Positions 1 through 8,604 are shown, numbered from the stretch's first letter. The stretch is DNA of 19,032 bases from UMGS755 sp045652815 (GCA_045652815.1 JAZOLH010000051.1:1-19032), one strand, 5' to 3'. Made by a program: numbers and translations. Notes: generated by a model from the letters alone, not told the origin.

Positions 1-52
1 AGGAAAAACGCTATTCGGCGTTATCATTCTTTTTAACGAATTAGGTGAGATA

Positions 53-700
53 ATGGATAATCAAATCACATACCCTTTTATAGAAGAATATCTGAACAAC
101 CTGCAAGTGCCGGAAGATGCATTCTTGAAGAATTTAGAAGAAGAGTGCCGCGCAGAAAACATTCCTGCGGCGGTGCGCCCTACGGCACGGCTTTTATATC
201 TCCTTTCCGCCCTTCATAAACCGGAGCGGATTTTGGAAATCGGCACAGCGGCAGGATATTCTGCCCTGACGATGTTTGCAGGCAGCGGCAAAACCGCTAA
301 AATTGTCACCATCGAAAAAGATGAAGAACGGTTTTTGGTGGCACGGCAGAACTTCAGACAAGCAGGGGCCAGCGAGAACATCAAACCCCTTTGCGGCGAT
401 GCGGAGGAGTTGCTCGACGGCGTGGAAGGTCCTTTTGATATGGCCTTTATTGATGCGGCCAAAGTGGCAACACAAAGATTTTTCGATTTGGTACTGCCCA
501 AAATGAAGCAGGGTGGTTTAATTATAACAGATAATGTGCTCTATGGCGGTCGCACCGCAATGCCGGGTGAGCCGGAGCATAAACACAGAACAGGCGTCCG
601 CGCTATGCGGGACTATCTTTCTTATCTCACCAATGAACCAAAAATTTACACGGCTGTGCTGCCCGTCGGTGACGGTGTGGCACTGTCCTTTGTGAAATAG
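53..700 (+). CDS. trmR: SAM-dependent O-methyltransferase, TrmR/YrrM-like
   Basis: A class I SAM-dependent methyltransferase of the cation-dependent O-methyltransferase family (CCoAMT-like), 215 aa, close to the length of Bacillus TrmR (YrrM). TrmR methylates 5-hydroxyuridine at the wobble position of tRNA to give 5-methoxyuridine. The SAM loop LEIGTAAGYS is at residues 61-70, the acidic end of strand 2 is E88, and the probable metal ligands are D134 (in FIDAAK), D160 and N161 (in TDN). The C-terminus VGDGVALS is typical of the family. The ATG at 53 follows an AGGTGAG ribosome binding site at 43-49. The gene ends in TAG, and pth begins 10 nt later, so the two are probably cotranscribed. The family match is clear. 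The tRNA substrate is inferred, because close relatives methylate small phenolics. Confidence 0.85.
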   Translation: MDNQITYPFIEEYLNNLQVPEDAFLKNLEEECRAENIPAAVRPTARLLYLLSALHKPERILEIGTAAGYSALTMFAGSGKTAKIVTIEKDEERFLVARQNFRQAGASENIKPLCGDAEELLDGVEGPFDMAFIDAAKVATQRFFDLVLPKMKQGGLIITDNVLYGGRTAMPGEPEHKHRTGVRAMRDYLSYLTNEPKIYTAVLPVGDGVALSFVK

Positions 701-710
701 GAGGAAAACT

Positions 711-1277
711 ATGTACGTCATTGTAGGACTCGGCAATCCCGGTCGGCAATATGAAAATACAAAGCATAACATCGGCTTTATCAGTTTAGACTATCTGTCA
801 AACCAGTGGAACATTCCCATTCAGAAGATTAAGCATAAAGCCATCATCGGTGAGGGTAATCACAAAGGTGAACGTGTGGTTTTGGTCAAGCCTCAGACCT
901 ATATGAATTTATCGGGTGAGAGCGTTGGCGAAATTATGCGTTTTTACAAAGTGCCCCCCGAAAATTTAATCGTTATTTTCGATGATGTGAGTTTTGACGT
1001 GGGTACAGTCCGCATTCGTCCCAAGGGCTCTGATGGGGGTCATAACGGTATGAAATCTATTTTGTACCATGTGCAGAGTGATAACTTCCCCCGTATTCGT
1101 TTGGGTGTTGGCAAAAAGCCCGCCCAGTTCGATCTGGCGGATTGGGTGCTCTCTAAATTTACCAATGATGAAATTAAAATCCTCTCCAAAGCGGTGGATA
1201 ACGTGCCTGCTATGGTGGAAGAAATTATGGAGAACGGTCCCCAAAGCGCTATGAATAAATTTAACGGTGCACAGTAA
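711..1277 (+). CDS. pth: Peptidyl-tRNA hydrolase
   Basis: Cytoplasmic esterase that releases peptides from prematurely dropped peptidyl-tRNA and so recycles tRNA. The 188-aa product has every hallmark of bacterial Pth: GLGNPG at residues 6-11 with N9, the catalytic H19 in TKHNIGF, KPQTYMNLSG at 60-69, D92 (equivalent to E. coli D93), and GSDGGHNG at 106-113 with N112. The start ATG follows a strong AGGAGG-type site that overlaps the end of the upstream methyltransferase gene. The mfd gene begins 11 nt after the stop. The pth-mfd-foldase order is common in Clostridia and Bacilli, where pth was once called spoVC. Nothing looks broken. Confidence 0.97.
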   Translation: MYVIVGLGNPGRQYENTKHNIGFISLDYLSNQWNIPIQKIKHKAIIGEGNHKGERVVLVKPQTYMNLSGESVGEIMRFYKVPPENLIVIFDDVSFDVGTVRIRPKGSDGGHNGMKSILYHVQSDNFPRIRLGVGKKPAQFDLADWVLSKFTNDEIKILSKAVDNVPAMVEEIMENGPQSAMNKFNGAQ

Positions 1278-1288
1278 TTTGAAACGGT

Positions 1289-4200
1289 GTGAGTCATTTG
1301 TTTGAGAAGATTTTAAAAAAGCATACTGAGTGGCAAACATTAGAAGAGGCGGTTCTTTCCGGAACTTCGCCTCTTTCTGTCACGGGCATTTCGGAGCAGG
1401 CAAAAGCACAGCTTGCTTCTTATTTTTGTGCCCGCAAAAAGACCGGTGCCATGATTGTTTGCGACAGTGACTACACAGCCAAGAGGTTTAGCGTAGACTT
1501 AACATTCATCCTTGGGAAAGAAGCGATTTACTATCCTTCCAAGGAAATTGAATATTATCGGGTGGATGCCAAAAGTAACGAACTGGAAGCCCAGCGTCTG
1601 GCGGCACTGGGACGTATGGCAGAAGAGGGCGACAAGGCAGTTTTGGTTTTGGGCGTTGATGCGCTTTTGCAGTTTGCAACGGACTTTTCTGCCTTTAAAA
1701 GTGCCCGCATCACCCTTTCTGACGGTGGCAGTTTTTCCACGGAAGAACTGTTTAAAAAGTTAGAAGAAATGGGTTATGTCCGCGAGGAAATGGTAGAAGC
1801 CCGCGGTCAGTTTTCGGCCCGTGGCGGCATTGTGGATATTTATCCGCCGGGTGCGGAAAACCCTTATCGAATTGAATTTTTCGGGGATGATATTGACTCC
1901 ATTCGTGAGTTTGACCCCATTATGCAAACGTCTGTTGCTCGCGTGGACTCCGTGCAGATTGATGCGGCACGAGAAATGGTTTCAAAAGATGCACAAAGAC
2001 CCTGTGTGGCAGACTATTTGCCCGAAAATGCCATGGTCTTTTTCGATGAACCCGAGCGCATTCGTGAGCGTGCGGAGGGCTATCTTTGGGATATTGGCGA
2101 AACCGTAACGGGCCTGCTGGAAAAAGGTGTTATTGAAAAGGCAGAAGAGGCCTATATTCACGATTATGACAAGGTGATCGCGAAACTTTTAGCCCATCCT
2201 TTTATGGGTCTTTTCACCTTGCCGCAGAGTACCCGCGACTATCGCCCCAAGCAGATTTTCAACGTGACTTGTCAGGGCATTAATATGTATTCAGGTCAGA
2301 GGGAAATGCTCATTGACGACTTGCGGGACTGGGTGAAAAAGAAAATGGCGGTTGTAATTGCCGCATCCGGCCACCTGCAGTGCGAAGCCATTTTCAGAGA
2401 ACTGGCAGACAATGAACTGCCTGTCTTTTTGGATTCTAACCCCGATAATGCGGCAAAAGGCAAAATCTTGGTGACAGAGGGCATCTTGCGGAAAGGTTTT
2501 TCCTATTCTGCCTGCGGTCTTGCCTTTGTTTCGGAAAATGAAATTTTCGGTCGCGAACAGCGGAAAAACCGTCGCAAAAAAGCGGCAAAAGGCAATAAAC
2601 TGAAGAGTTTTGATGAACTGGATATCGGCGATTTTGTTGTCCACGCCACCCACGGTATCGGCCAGTATATCGGTCTTGATACGCTGATGGTGGAAGGGCA
2701 TTATAAAGACTATTTGAAAATTAAATATGCAGGGGATGATTTCCTTTATATCCCTTGCGATCAGGTGGAACTTTTGCAAAAATATATTGGTAAAGAAGCT
2801 AAAGTGCGCCTTTCTAAAATGGGCGGCGCTGACTTTGCCCGCCAAAAAGCAAAAGTTAAAAAATCTACTATGGAACTGGCCCAAGGACTTATTGCGCTGT
2901 ATGCTGCAAGGCAGGCGGCGGAGGGCTACTGTTATTCTCCTGATACCCTTTGGCAGAAAGAATTTGAAGACCGGTTCCCCTATGAAGAAACAGAAGATCA
3001 GTTAACCGCCATAGCGGAAGTGAAGGCGGATATGGAAAGTGAGCGGCCTATGGATCGTCTCCTTTGTGGTGACGTTGGCTATGGTAAAACCGAAGTGGCA
3101 CTTCGTGCGGCCTTTAAAGCGGTGCAGGATTCTAAGCAGGTGGCTTATTTAGCACCCACAACCCTACTGGCCCTGCAACACTATAACACATTTGTAAACC
3201 CTATGGCAGACTATCCCGTTAAGGTGGAACTCCTGTCCCGCCTGATTACAAACAAAGAGCAGGATGCCATTATCAAGCGCCTGAAAACAGGCGAAACCGA
3301 TGTTGTCATCGGTACACACAGACTGCTGAGTCAGGATATTAAATTCCGCGATTTAGGTCTTTTGGTTATTGACGAAGAACAGCGTTTTGGTGTTCGCCAT
3401 AAAGAGCGCATTAAGGAAATGAAAAATAATGTGGATGTTTTGACCCTCTCTGCCACACCCATTCCCCGAACGCTCCATATGTCTATGGTGAACATTAAGG
3501 ATATGAGTTTGTTATCCGAACCGCCGCAGGACAGATATCCCGTTTCCACCTATGTGGTGGAATATAACCCCAGCATTTTAATTGAGGCCATTAAAAAGGA
3601 ACTGTCCCGTGGAGGACAGGTATATTATCTCCATAACCAGACCCAAAGCATTGCTTCCTGTGCAAGACGACTGCAAGAAGCCATTCCCTCGGCTCGCATC
3701 CGCTTTGCGCACGGGCAGATGGACCCTGAAGAACTGGAAGACGTAATGCTTTCTATGCAAGAAGGCGAGATTGACATTTTGGTTTGTACCACCATCATCG
3801 AAACGGGGCTTGATATTCAGAACGTAAACACGATGATTATTGAAGATGCCGACCGTTTGGGTCTTTCTCAGCTGTATCAGCTTCGTGGTCGTGTGGGCAG
3901 AAGCAACCGTCGTGCCTATTGCTACTTAACCTATCGGCAGAATAAGGCGCTGAAGGAAGAGGCGGTGAAACGACTTTCCGCCATCCGTGAATTTACGGAA
4001 TTCGGCTCCGGTTTTAAAATCGCCATGCGCGATTTGGAAATTCGCGGTGCCGGTAACCTTTTGGGTGCCGAACAGCACGGACATATGGAAACCGTGGGCT
4101 ATGATATGTATTGCAGACTGTTAGAAGAAAGCGTTAACGAACTGCAAGGTCGCCCATCGGCAACAGAAGACTGGGAGCCTCAGCTTGATTTTGAGGCGGA

Positions 4201-4627
4201 TGCTTATATCCCTGCCGATTACATCCGTGCTCATAGGCTTCGCCTTGAGTTTTATAAGAAAATTGCCGCCATTGAAAACGAAAAAGAGGCAGGAGATGTG
4301 GCAGAAGAACTCATTGACCGTTTTGGTGATTATCCCGCCTGCGTGGGTAATCTTTTGGCGGCGGCTGAATGTAAGGCTCTGGCCAAGGAAACCAACATCA
4401 GTCAGGTGACAGTTCGTGATGGCAGTGTTCTTTGCTATTTTAAAGAGAGTTTCAACCCTGCTGTGATTGGTGAACTGATTGGCAGATTCAGTGGCAGAAT
4501 CCTGCTTTCTGCAGGGCAAAAACCCTATTTTGCCTATCGGATGACAGCAGAGGATAAAAAGTCGCCTACAGGCTGTATTAAAATTCTGTTACAGGCTTTT
4601 AAAGACTTGCATAGCGACGCAAAGTAG
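1289..4627 (+). CDS. mfd: Transcription-repair coupling factor Mfd
   Basis: ATP-dependent DNA translocase that pushes stalled RNA polymerase off damaged DNA and recruits UvrA. The 1112-aa product is full length for the family (about 1150 aa). The N-terminal UvrB-like region spans roughly residues 1-340. The CarD-type RNA-polymerase interaction domain lies near 440-500, with VVHATHGIGQYIGL. The RecG-like motor carries Walker A GDVGYGKT near 594-601, DEEQ at 695-698, SATPIPRT (motif III) and QLRGRVGRS (motif VI). The C-terminal D7 domain begins near YIPADYIRAHRLRLE. The start is GTG at 1289. It lacks a good ribosome binding site and sits 11 nt after pth, so translation is probably coupled. It ends in TAG. 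In spore formers Mfd also takes part in mutagenesis and catabolite effects; that is family knowledge and cannot be read here. Confidence 0.97.
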   Translation: MSHLFEKILKKHTEWQTLEEAVLSGTSPLSVTGISEQAKAQLASYFCARKKTGAMIVCDSDYTAKRFSVDLTFILGKEAIYYPSKEIEYYRVDAKSNELEAQRLAALGRMAEEGDKAVLVLGVDALLQFATDFSAFKSARITLSDGGSFSTEELFKKLEEMGYVREEMVEARGQFSARGGIVDIYPPGAENPYRIEFFGDDIDSIREFDPIMQTSVARVDSVQIDAAREMVSKDAQRPCVADYLPENAMVFFDEPERIRERAEGYLWDIGETVTGLLEKGVIEKAEEAYIHDYDKVIAKLLAHPFMGLFTLPQSTRDYRPKQIFNVTCQGINMYSGQREMLIDDLRDWVKKKMAVVIAASGHLQCEAIFRELADNELPVFLDSNPDNAAKGKILVTEGILRKGFSYSACGLAFVSENEIFGREQRKNRRKKAAKGNKLKSFDELDIGDFVVHATHGIGQYIGLDTLMVEGHYKDYLKIKYAGDDFLYIPCDQVELLQKYIGKEAKVRLSKMGGADFARQKAKVKKSTMELAQGLIALYAARQAAEGYCYSPDTLWQKEFEDRFPYEETEDQLTAIAEVKADMESERPMDRLLCGDVGYGKTEVALRAAFKAVQDSKQVAYLAPTTLLALQHYNTFVNPMADYPVKVELLSRLITNKEQDAIIKRLKTGETDVVIGTHRLLSQDIKFRDLGLLVIDEEQRFGVRHKERIKEMKNNVDVLTLSATPIPRTLHMSMVNIKDMSLLSEPPQDRYPVSTYVVEYNPSILIEAIKKELSRGGQVYYLHNQTQSIASCARRLQEAIPSARIRFAHGQMDPEELEDVMLSMQEGEIDILVCTTIIETGLDIQNVNTMIIEDADRLGLSQLYQLRGRVGRSNRRAYCYLTYRQNKALKEEAVKRLSAIREFTEFGSGFKIAMRDLEIRGAGNLLGAEQHGHMETVGYDMYCRLLEESVNELQGRPSATEDWEPQLDFEADAYIPADYIRAHRLRLEFYKKIAAIENEKEAGDVAEELIDRFGDYPACVGNLLAAAECKALAKETNISQVTVRDGSVLCYFKESFNPAVIGELIGRFSGRILLSAGQKPYFAYRMTAEDKKSPTGCIKILLQAFKDLHSDAK

Positions 4628-4630
4628 TGT

Positions 4631-4651
4631 ATTATATTATTTGAATATAAT
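4631..4651 (+). promoter_or_regulatory. AT-only inverted repeat covering a -10-like TATAAT upstream of the foldase gene
   Basis: ATTATATT (4631-4638) is the exact reverse complement of AATATAAT (4644-4651), with a 5-nt spacer. The right arm contains TATAAT at 4646-4651. No good -35 lies 16-18 nt upstream. The site could be a weak promoter for the foldase gene, an operator dyad, or only a weak AT hairpin after mfd. Confidence 0.35.
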
Positions 4652-4689
4652 GGACTTTGTGTCTTTAGTTATGAAAAGGAGTGTTATCT

Positions 4690-5724
4690 ATGAAACGAGT
4701 TATTGCTATCCTGTGTGTACTGGTAATGGTTCTTTCCATGACCGCTTGCGGTAAACTGGAAGTATCCAAAGAAATCGGTACCATTAACGGTCGTTCCATC
4801 ACAAAAGCTGAATATATGTACTATTTGGAAACTGTGAAAGAACAGATGCTGATGGAAGCAAATCCTGAAGATGCTCAGGCATTTTGGGATGCTGAAATTG
4901 ACGGTGTGAAAGCCAGTGAAGCAGCTAAAAATAAGGCGATGGAAGAACTGCTTCGCATCGAAATCGCTTGCATTAAAGCAGAAGAAGCAGGCGTCTCTTT
5001 AAGTGGTGCTGAAAAGTCTCAGATTCGTGGCACCGTTATGACCACCAATGCAGAACAGAAAGCACAGATTGATGCAGTGCAGGATGCTACCGGTCTTTCC
5101 GATGCCCAGCTCATTAACCTGCTGGAAAAAACCACACTGGCAAGTGCTTATGCAAATCACATCAATGAAACAAATGCAGAATTGATTAACCCCACCGATG
5201 AAGAGGTTAAAGCGGCTTACGAAGCTGAATATGTACGTGTTAAACACGTTCTGATTAACTCTACTGCAGAAGCAACCGAGACAGAAGGTAAAACCGAGGA
5301 AGAAGTTGCTGCAATCAACGAAGCTTATAAAACCGAACAGAAAGCAAAAGCAGATGAAGTTTTAGCCAAAGCAAAAGCCGGCGTAAACTTTGATACTCTG
5401 GTGAAAGATTACGGTCAGGATCCCGGTATGGAACAGTCTCCCGATGGTTACACCTTCACAAAGGGTATGATGGTGCCTGAATTTGAAGAAGCATCCTATG
5501 CCCTCGCTGTTGGTCAGATCTCTGATCTGGTTGAATCTTCTTACGGCTGGCATATTATCAAAAAATATGCACTGCCCACATCCGGCGAAGAATATGATCA
5601 GGCAATTGCTTCCGTTAAGAGCACACTGTCTCAGGAAAAATTCAATGTGATTTTGGATTCCTTTAAATCTGAAATGACCATTGAACTGAACCAGAAAGCA
5701 ATCGACGGTATTAAAGTGAAATAA
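4690..5724 (+). CDS. PrsA/PpiC-type peptidyl-prolyl isomerase lipoprotein
   Basis: Extracytoplasmic lipoprotein chaperone with a parvulin-type prolyl isomerase domain, expected to help secreted proteins fold on the outer face of the membrane. A basic, hydrophobic signal peptide ends in the lipobox MTAC with Cys20. Residues 25-170 form a SurA/PrsA-like helical chaperone region. The parvulin domain spans about 182-294, including VKHVLI, FDTLVKDYGQDP and GWHIIKKY. It contains an acidic, Glu/Thr-rich insertion at about 191-215. ATG 4690 is preferred over the in-frame GTG at 4681, because the AAAGGAG site at 4675-4681 overlaps that GTG and is correctly spaced for 4690. The product is then 344 aa. 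It may share the mfd transcript or use the weak promoter at 4646. A strong terminator follows. The gene symbol is left empty because PrsA paralogues are common. Confidence 0.9.
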   Translation: MKRVIAILCVLVMVLSMTACGKLEVSKEIGTINGRSITKAEYMYYLETVKEQMLMEANPEDAQAFWDAEIDGVKASEAAKNKAMEELLRIEIACIKAEEAGVSLSGAEKSQIRGTVMTTNAEQKAQIDAVQDATGLSDAQLINLLEKTTLASAYANHINETNAELINPTDEEVKAAYEAEYVRVKHVLINSTAEATETEGKTEEEVAAINEAYKTEQKAKADEVLAKAKAGVNFDTLVKDYGQDPGMEQSPDGYTFTKGMMVPEFEEASYALAVGQISDLVESSYGWHIIKKYALPTSGEEYDQAIASVKSTLSQEKFNVILDSFKSEMTIELNQKAIDGIKVK

Positions 5725-5734
5725 GAAATAAAAC

Positions 5735-5770
5735 AAAAAGGACTGTGACCATAAGTCACAGTCCTTTTTT
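5735..5770. terminator. Bidirectional intrinsic terminator between the foldase gene and galE
   Basis: A perfect 15-bp stem (5735-5749 with 5755-5769, core GGACTGTGAC/GTCACAGTCC) around a 5-nt loop. It is flanked by an A run on the left and a T run on the right, so it can stop transcription from both directions between these convergent genes. Confidence 0.95.
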
Positions 5771-5778
5771 ATGTTTGT

Positions 5779-6786
5779 TTATAGACCGTTAGGATTTTTC
5801 ACCATAAAGTTCCAAGCATCCCGACACATTTTTTCTAAGCCAAACTCGGCTTCCCAACCAAGCACTTCTTTTGCTTTGGAAGGGTCAGCGTAGCACTCGC
5901 CAATATCACCGGGGCGACGGGGGGTTACCACATAGGGCACTTCTACGTTGTTTACGCCGGAGAACGCCTTGACCATCTGGAGAACGCTGTAACCGTTACC
6001 TGTGCCTAAGTTATACGCATCAGCGCCGGTGGAAGAGAGCACCTTTTCCACAGCTTTAATGTGACCACGGGCTAAATCCACAACGTGAATATAGTCACGA
6101 ACACCGGTGCCATCGGGGGTGTCGTAATCGTCACCAAAGACGCCGAGACGCTCCAGTTTTCCTGCGGCAACCTGCGCGATATAGGGCATCAGGTTGTTGG
6201 GGATACCGTTGGGGTCTTCACCAATCAGGCCGGATTCGTGAGCGCCGATGGGGTTAAAATAGCGGAGCAGAGCAACGCTCCATTCCTTATCGGATACATA
6301 TAAATCCCGCAGGATGTTTTCAATCATCAGTTTGGTGCTGCCATAGGGGTTGGTGGTAGACAGGGGGAAATCTTCGCGAATGGGCACACTTTCAGGACAA
6401 CCATACACCGTTGCAGAAGAACTGAACACCATCTTTTTGACGTTATATTTTGTCATAGCGCGGCAAAGGTTTAGGGTGCCTGTGATGTTGTTATGATAGT
6501 AAAGCAGGGGCTTTTCCACAGATTCACCAACAGCCTTTAAGCCTGCAAAGTGAACGACAGCATCAATTTTATGCACCTTAAAGATGGCTTCGATACCCTC
6601 AATATCTAAAAGATCTGCCTGATAGAAGGGAAAATCTTTGCCTGTGACTTGCTTAATACGGTTTAAGGCTTCGGGCTTTGAATTCATAAAGTTATCCAAA
6701 ACCACAATGTCATAGCCACGCTCTAAAAATTCTACGCAGGTGTGAGAACCGATGTAACCGGCGCCACCTGTTACTAAAATTGCCAT
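5779..6786 (-). CDS. galE: UDP-glucose 4-epimerase
   Basis: Extended short-chain dehydrogenase that interconverts UDP-glucose and UDP-galactose using tightly bound NAD, supplying galactose for catabolism or surface glycans. The 335-aa length is canonical. The NAD loop GGAGYIGSH is at residues 7-15, the catalytic S124 lies in SSSATVYG, and the Y148-xxx-K152 pair lies in PYGSTK. The sugar-nucleotide contacts RYFNPIGAH and RRPGDIGE are present. ATG 6786 has a GGAG site about 8 nt upstream on the minus strand. No other gal gene is adjacent, and the gene has its own promoter and terminator. That fits a general role in UDP-sugar supply rather than a galactose operon. Some homologues also act on the N-acetylated sugars, and this cannot be excluded. 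Confidence 0.96.
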   Translation of the reverse strand: MAILVTGGAGYIGSHTCVEFLERGYDIVVLDNFMNSKPEALNRIKQVTGKDFPFYQADLLDIEGIEAIFKVHKIDAVVHFAGLKAVGESVEKPLLYYHNNITGTLNLCRAMTKYNVKKMVFSSSATVYGCPESVPIREDFPLSTTNPYGSTKLMIENILRDLYVSDKEWSVALLRYFNPIGAHESGLIGEDPNGIPNNLMPYIAQVAAGKLERLGVFGDDYDTPDGTGVRDYIHVVDLARGHIKAVEKVLSSTGADAYNLGTGNGYSVLQMVKAFSGVNNVEVPYVVTPRRPGDIGECYADPSKAKEVLGWEAEFGLEKMCRDAWNFMVKNPNGL

Positions 6787-6817
6787 GGGCTCATCTCCAA
6801 TTAAGTGTTATATTCCT

Positions 6818-6846
6818 AGTATATTGTTATTTTACTTTGTTGTCAA
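6818..6846 (-). promoter_or_regulatory. Sigma-A promoter of galE
   Basis: Read on the minus strand, TTGACA (6841-6846) is followed after exactly 17 nt by TATACT (6818-6823). The expected transcription start near 6811 is about 25 nt upstream of the galE ATG. Confidence 0.85.
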
Positions 6847-6888
6847 GAACTGAATCAGAAAAGATAAACTTTATGCCTGATTTGTCAA

Positions 6889-8403
6889 TCAATAGGTGAT
6901 GGTGATTTTGGCAGTATCGGGGTCCCAATCCACCGTGCAATCCAAAGACTCTGCGGCAAAACGCAGGGGGATTAATGTGCGATCGTTTTCGATGCGGGGC
7001 TTTGCAGCTAAAATGGTGATGCGACCATCCACAAAGGCAGAGGCATCATCAATCCGCAGAATCACCACGTGGGAATCACGCTTTAAGGTTACCTTGCGCT
7101 CATCCGCCTCCCAATCTACCGTGCCTCCGATGGCTTCGGTGACAGCACGGATGGGGAGCAGGGTATAGTCATCATAAATAGCGGGGGCAGTATCTAAAGT
7201 TACGTCGCCCTCGGGGGTTTTCATAATATTACTGCCGATATGCAGAATCAGGGTGTTTTCAGGGCATTCTTCATCTGTTTCCTCGTCGGGTGTTTCTTCC
7301 TCTACGGGAGGTGCGGGCGGCTCATAGGTGCTCGGGTCGATAAAGTCATATGCGCCATCGGGCAGACTCACAGCAGCAAAGCCGGAAGAAATGTGGCTTG
7401 CTACGGGGAATACGGGAGCAACGGCAATGTTGCCGGCGGCATCTACATAGCCCCAGAGTTCGCCTTTCATAAAGGGGGCATAGCCATCGCTGAAGTTTCC
7501 TGCAAAATCGCAATCAATGGAAAATTCGATTTCGAAATCTTCGTTGATGTACTGCCAACCGCTTTCATTTTTAACGGGGCAAAGACCCTCGGAAAAGTCG
7601 CCGATATCGGTATAGGAAAAGGGCAGCAGTGTTTCGCCCAAGGTGTTAATGATACCCATTTTTCCGCTTTTGGTGGCTTTTAAAAGTCCCATATAAACAG
7701 CAGGGGAGAGATGGTTGTAGGTTGGTTGTAATTTTGCGTTTCCGTCGCGGTCAATGAGACCATAAGCGCCCTTTTTCACCACAGCAAAACCCTCGGAAAA
7801 ATCAACGGCCAGTTCGTAGGTGGCAGGGATGGTCAAATTGCCATCTACGTCAATGTAGCCATAGGTATCATCCACCTTCACGCAGGCAAGCCCCTCGGAA
7901 AAGGGGTAGGCTTCCTGATAGGTGGCGTCGATGACCATTTCACCATCGGCATCAATATAACCAAAGAGTCCTTCTTCTGTGTTGACTAAGGCACGACCGT
8001 CGGAAAAAGAGTTTGCCATCATATAGGTGGGCTCGATGATGGTGTTGCCATCTTCGTCGATAAAACCCCATTTGCCCTCCGCATTTAAAACAGCGGCAAA
8101 ACCCTCTGAAAAGTTTTCAACTTTGGCATAGGCAGGGGCAATGACCTGCTTGCCGCTCCCGTTTGCAAATCCGTAGAGTCCGCCACGGGCAATGATGCGG
8201 TAGCCATTGACTTCCTCGCCTAAATAGTCCCAAGTGGGTGCTAAAAGTTCATCCAAATCGTCATCTAAAAGACCCCATTTCCCGTTCTGCACAAAACGGG
8301 CAACATCGTCCTCAAAAGGATAAGTCATATCATATGTTGCATCTGCCCACACGATTTGGGGCAGGCATAAAAGCAATGCAAGTAATAAACACAGTTTCTT
8401 CAT
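6889..8403 (-). CDS. Secreted WG-repeat protein with C-terminal copper-amine-oxidase N-like domain
   Basis: A 504-aa exported protein of unknown function. Residues 1-20 are a signal peptide (MKKLCLLLALL...VWA, cleavage probably after A20), and no lipobox Cys is seen. Residues 35-370 hold about eight degenerate WG/KWG repeats, each near 40 aa, with units such as GKWGFIDEDGN, GLFGYIDADGE, TYGYIDVDGN and LWGYVDAAGN separated by FSEG/FSDG turns. A Pro/Glu-rich linker follows (about 370-385). The last 120 residues form a copper-amine-oxidase N-terminal (stalk) domain, with LLPIRAVTEAIGGTVDW and LIPLRFAAESL. Stalk domains are usually envelope-associated in Clostridia, so cell-surface display is inferred. 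The gene is monocistronic, with its own promoter and an AAGGAG ribosome binding site. It is divergent from murD. Confidence 0.88.
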   Translation of the reverse strand: MKKLCLLLALLLCLPQIVWADATYDMTYPFEDDVARFVQNGKWGLLDDDLDELLAPTWDYLGEEVNGYRIIARGGLYGFANGSGKQVIAPAYAKVENFSEGFAAVLNAEGKWGFIDEDGNTIIEPTYMMANSFSDGRALVNTEEGLFGYIDADGEMVIDATYQEAYPFSEGLACVKVDDTYGYIDVDGNLTIPATYELAVDFSEGFAVVKKGAYGLIDRDGNAKLQPTYNHLSPAVYMGLLKATKSGKMGIINTLGETLLPFSYTDIGDFSEGLCPVKNESGWQYINEDFEIEFSIDCDFAGNFSDGYAPFMKGELWGYVDAAGNIAVAPVFPVASHISSGFAAVSLPDGAYDFIDPSTYEPPAPPVEEETPDEETDEECPENTLILHIGSNIMKTPEGDVTLDTAPAIYDDYTLLPIRAVTEAIGGTVDWEADERKVTLKRDSHVVILRIDDASAFVDGRITILAAKPRIENDRTLIPLRFAAESLDCTVDWDPDTAKITITY

Positions 8404-8433
8404 GGTGAAACTCCTTTAAAAGTTCTTACTTTC

Positions 8434-8462
8434 ATTGTACCTTATTTTACGACTTTTTTCAA
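8434..8462 (-). promoter_or_regulatory. Sigma-A promoter of the WG-repeat gene
   Basis: On the minus strand TTGAAA (8457-8462) and TACAAT (8434-8439) are separated by 17 nt. The AAGGAG ribosome binding site lies just downstream, near 8411-8416. It is divergent from the murD promoter, about 55 bp away. Confidence 0.8.
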
Positions 8463-8516
8463 CAGTTTTTTGGAATGGAGAAAGCGGCAAAGATGGGAAA
8501 ATCTGCTATAATTTTC

Positions 8517-8545
8517 TTTACTTTGGGAATAAAATAGTGTATAAT
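8517..8545 (+). promoter_or_regulatory. Probable sigma-A promoter of the murD-M42 operon
   Basis: TTTACT (8517-8522, four of six consensus bases) is followed after 17 nt by a perfect TATAAT (8540-8545). The expected start near 8552 leaves a leader of about 53 nt that contains the AGGCA/TGCCT dyad at 8563-8576. Confidence 0.7.
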
Positions 8546-8562
8546 ATAAAATAGAAAGAAAT

Positions 8563-8576
8563 AGGCATTTATGCCT
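8563..8576 (+). repeat. 14-bp palindromic dyad in the murD leader
   Basis: AGGCAT (8563-8568) and ATGCCT (8571-8576) are exact inverted copies with two bases between them. As RNA this could form a 5-bp stem with a 4-nt loop. As DNA it could be a small operator. It lies just downstream of the predicted start and about 17 nt before the ribosome binding site. Confidence 0.4.
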
Positions 8577-8604
8577 GATTATATTCGTGGAAAGAGGGAC
8601 GACC

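Noticed and set aside
7..34. AACGC/GCGTT hairpin with a later T run as a terminator of an upstream gene
   Set aside because: The stem is only 5 bp and the T run begins several bases after it. The upstream gene is cut off, so it cannot be judged.
2291..2884. A 197-codon open frame on the minus strand
   Set aside because: It lies wholly inside mfd, whose conserved domains cover the region, and it has no recognisable protein features.
4681..4689. GTG at 4681 as the start of the foldase gene
   Set aside because: The ribosome binding site overlaps it. ATG 4690 has correct spacing and gives a cleaner signal peptide.
7240..7683. A 147-codon open frame on the plus strand
   Set aside because: It is antisense to the repeat region of the WG protein. 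Its regular composition mirrors the repeats, and it has no ribosome binding site.
6870..8582. A 13-base word (TTTATGCCTGATT) present near 6870 and again near 8569
   Set aside because: A few shared words of this length are expected by chance in 19 kb, and the contexts differ.
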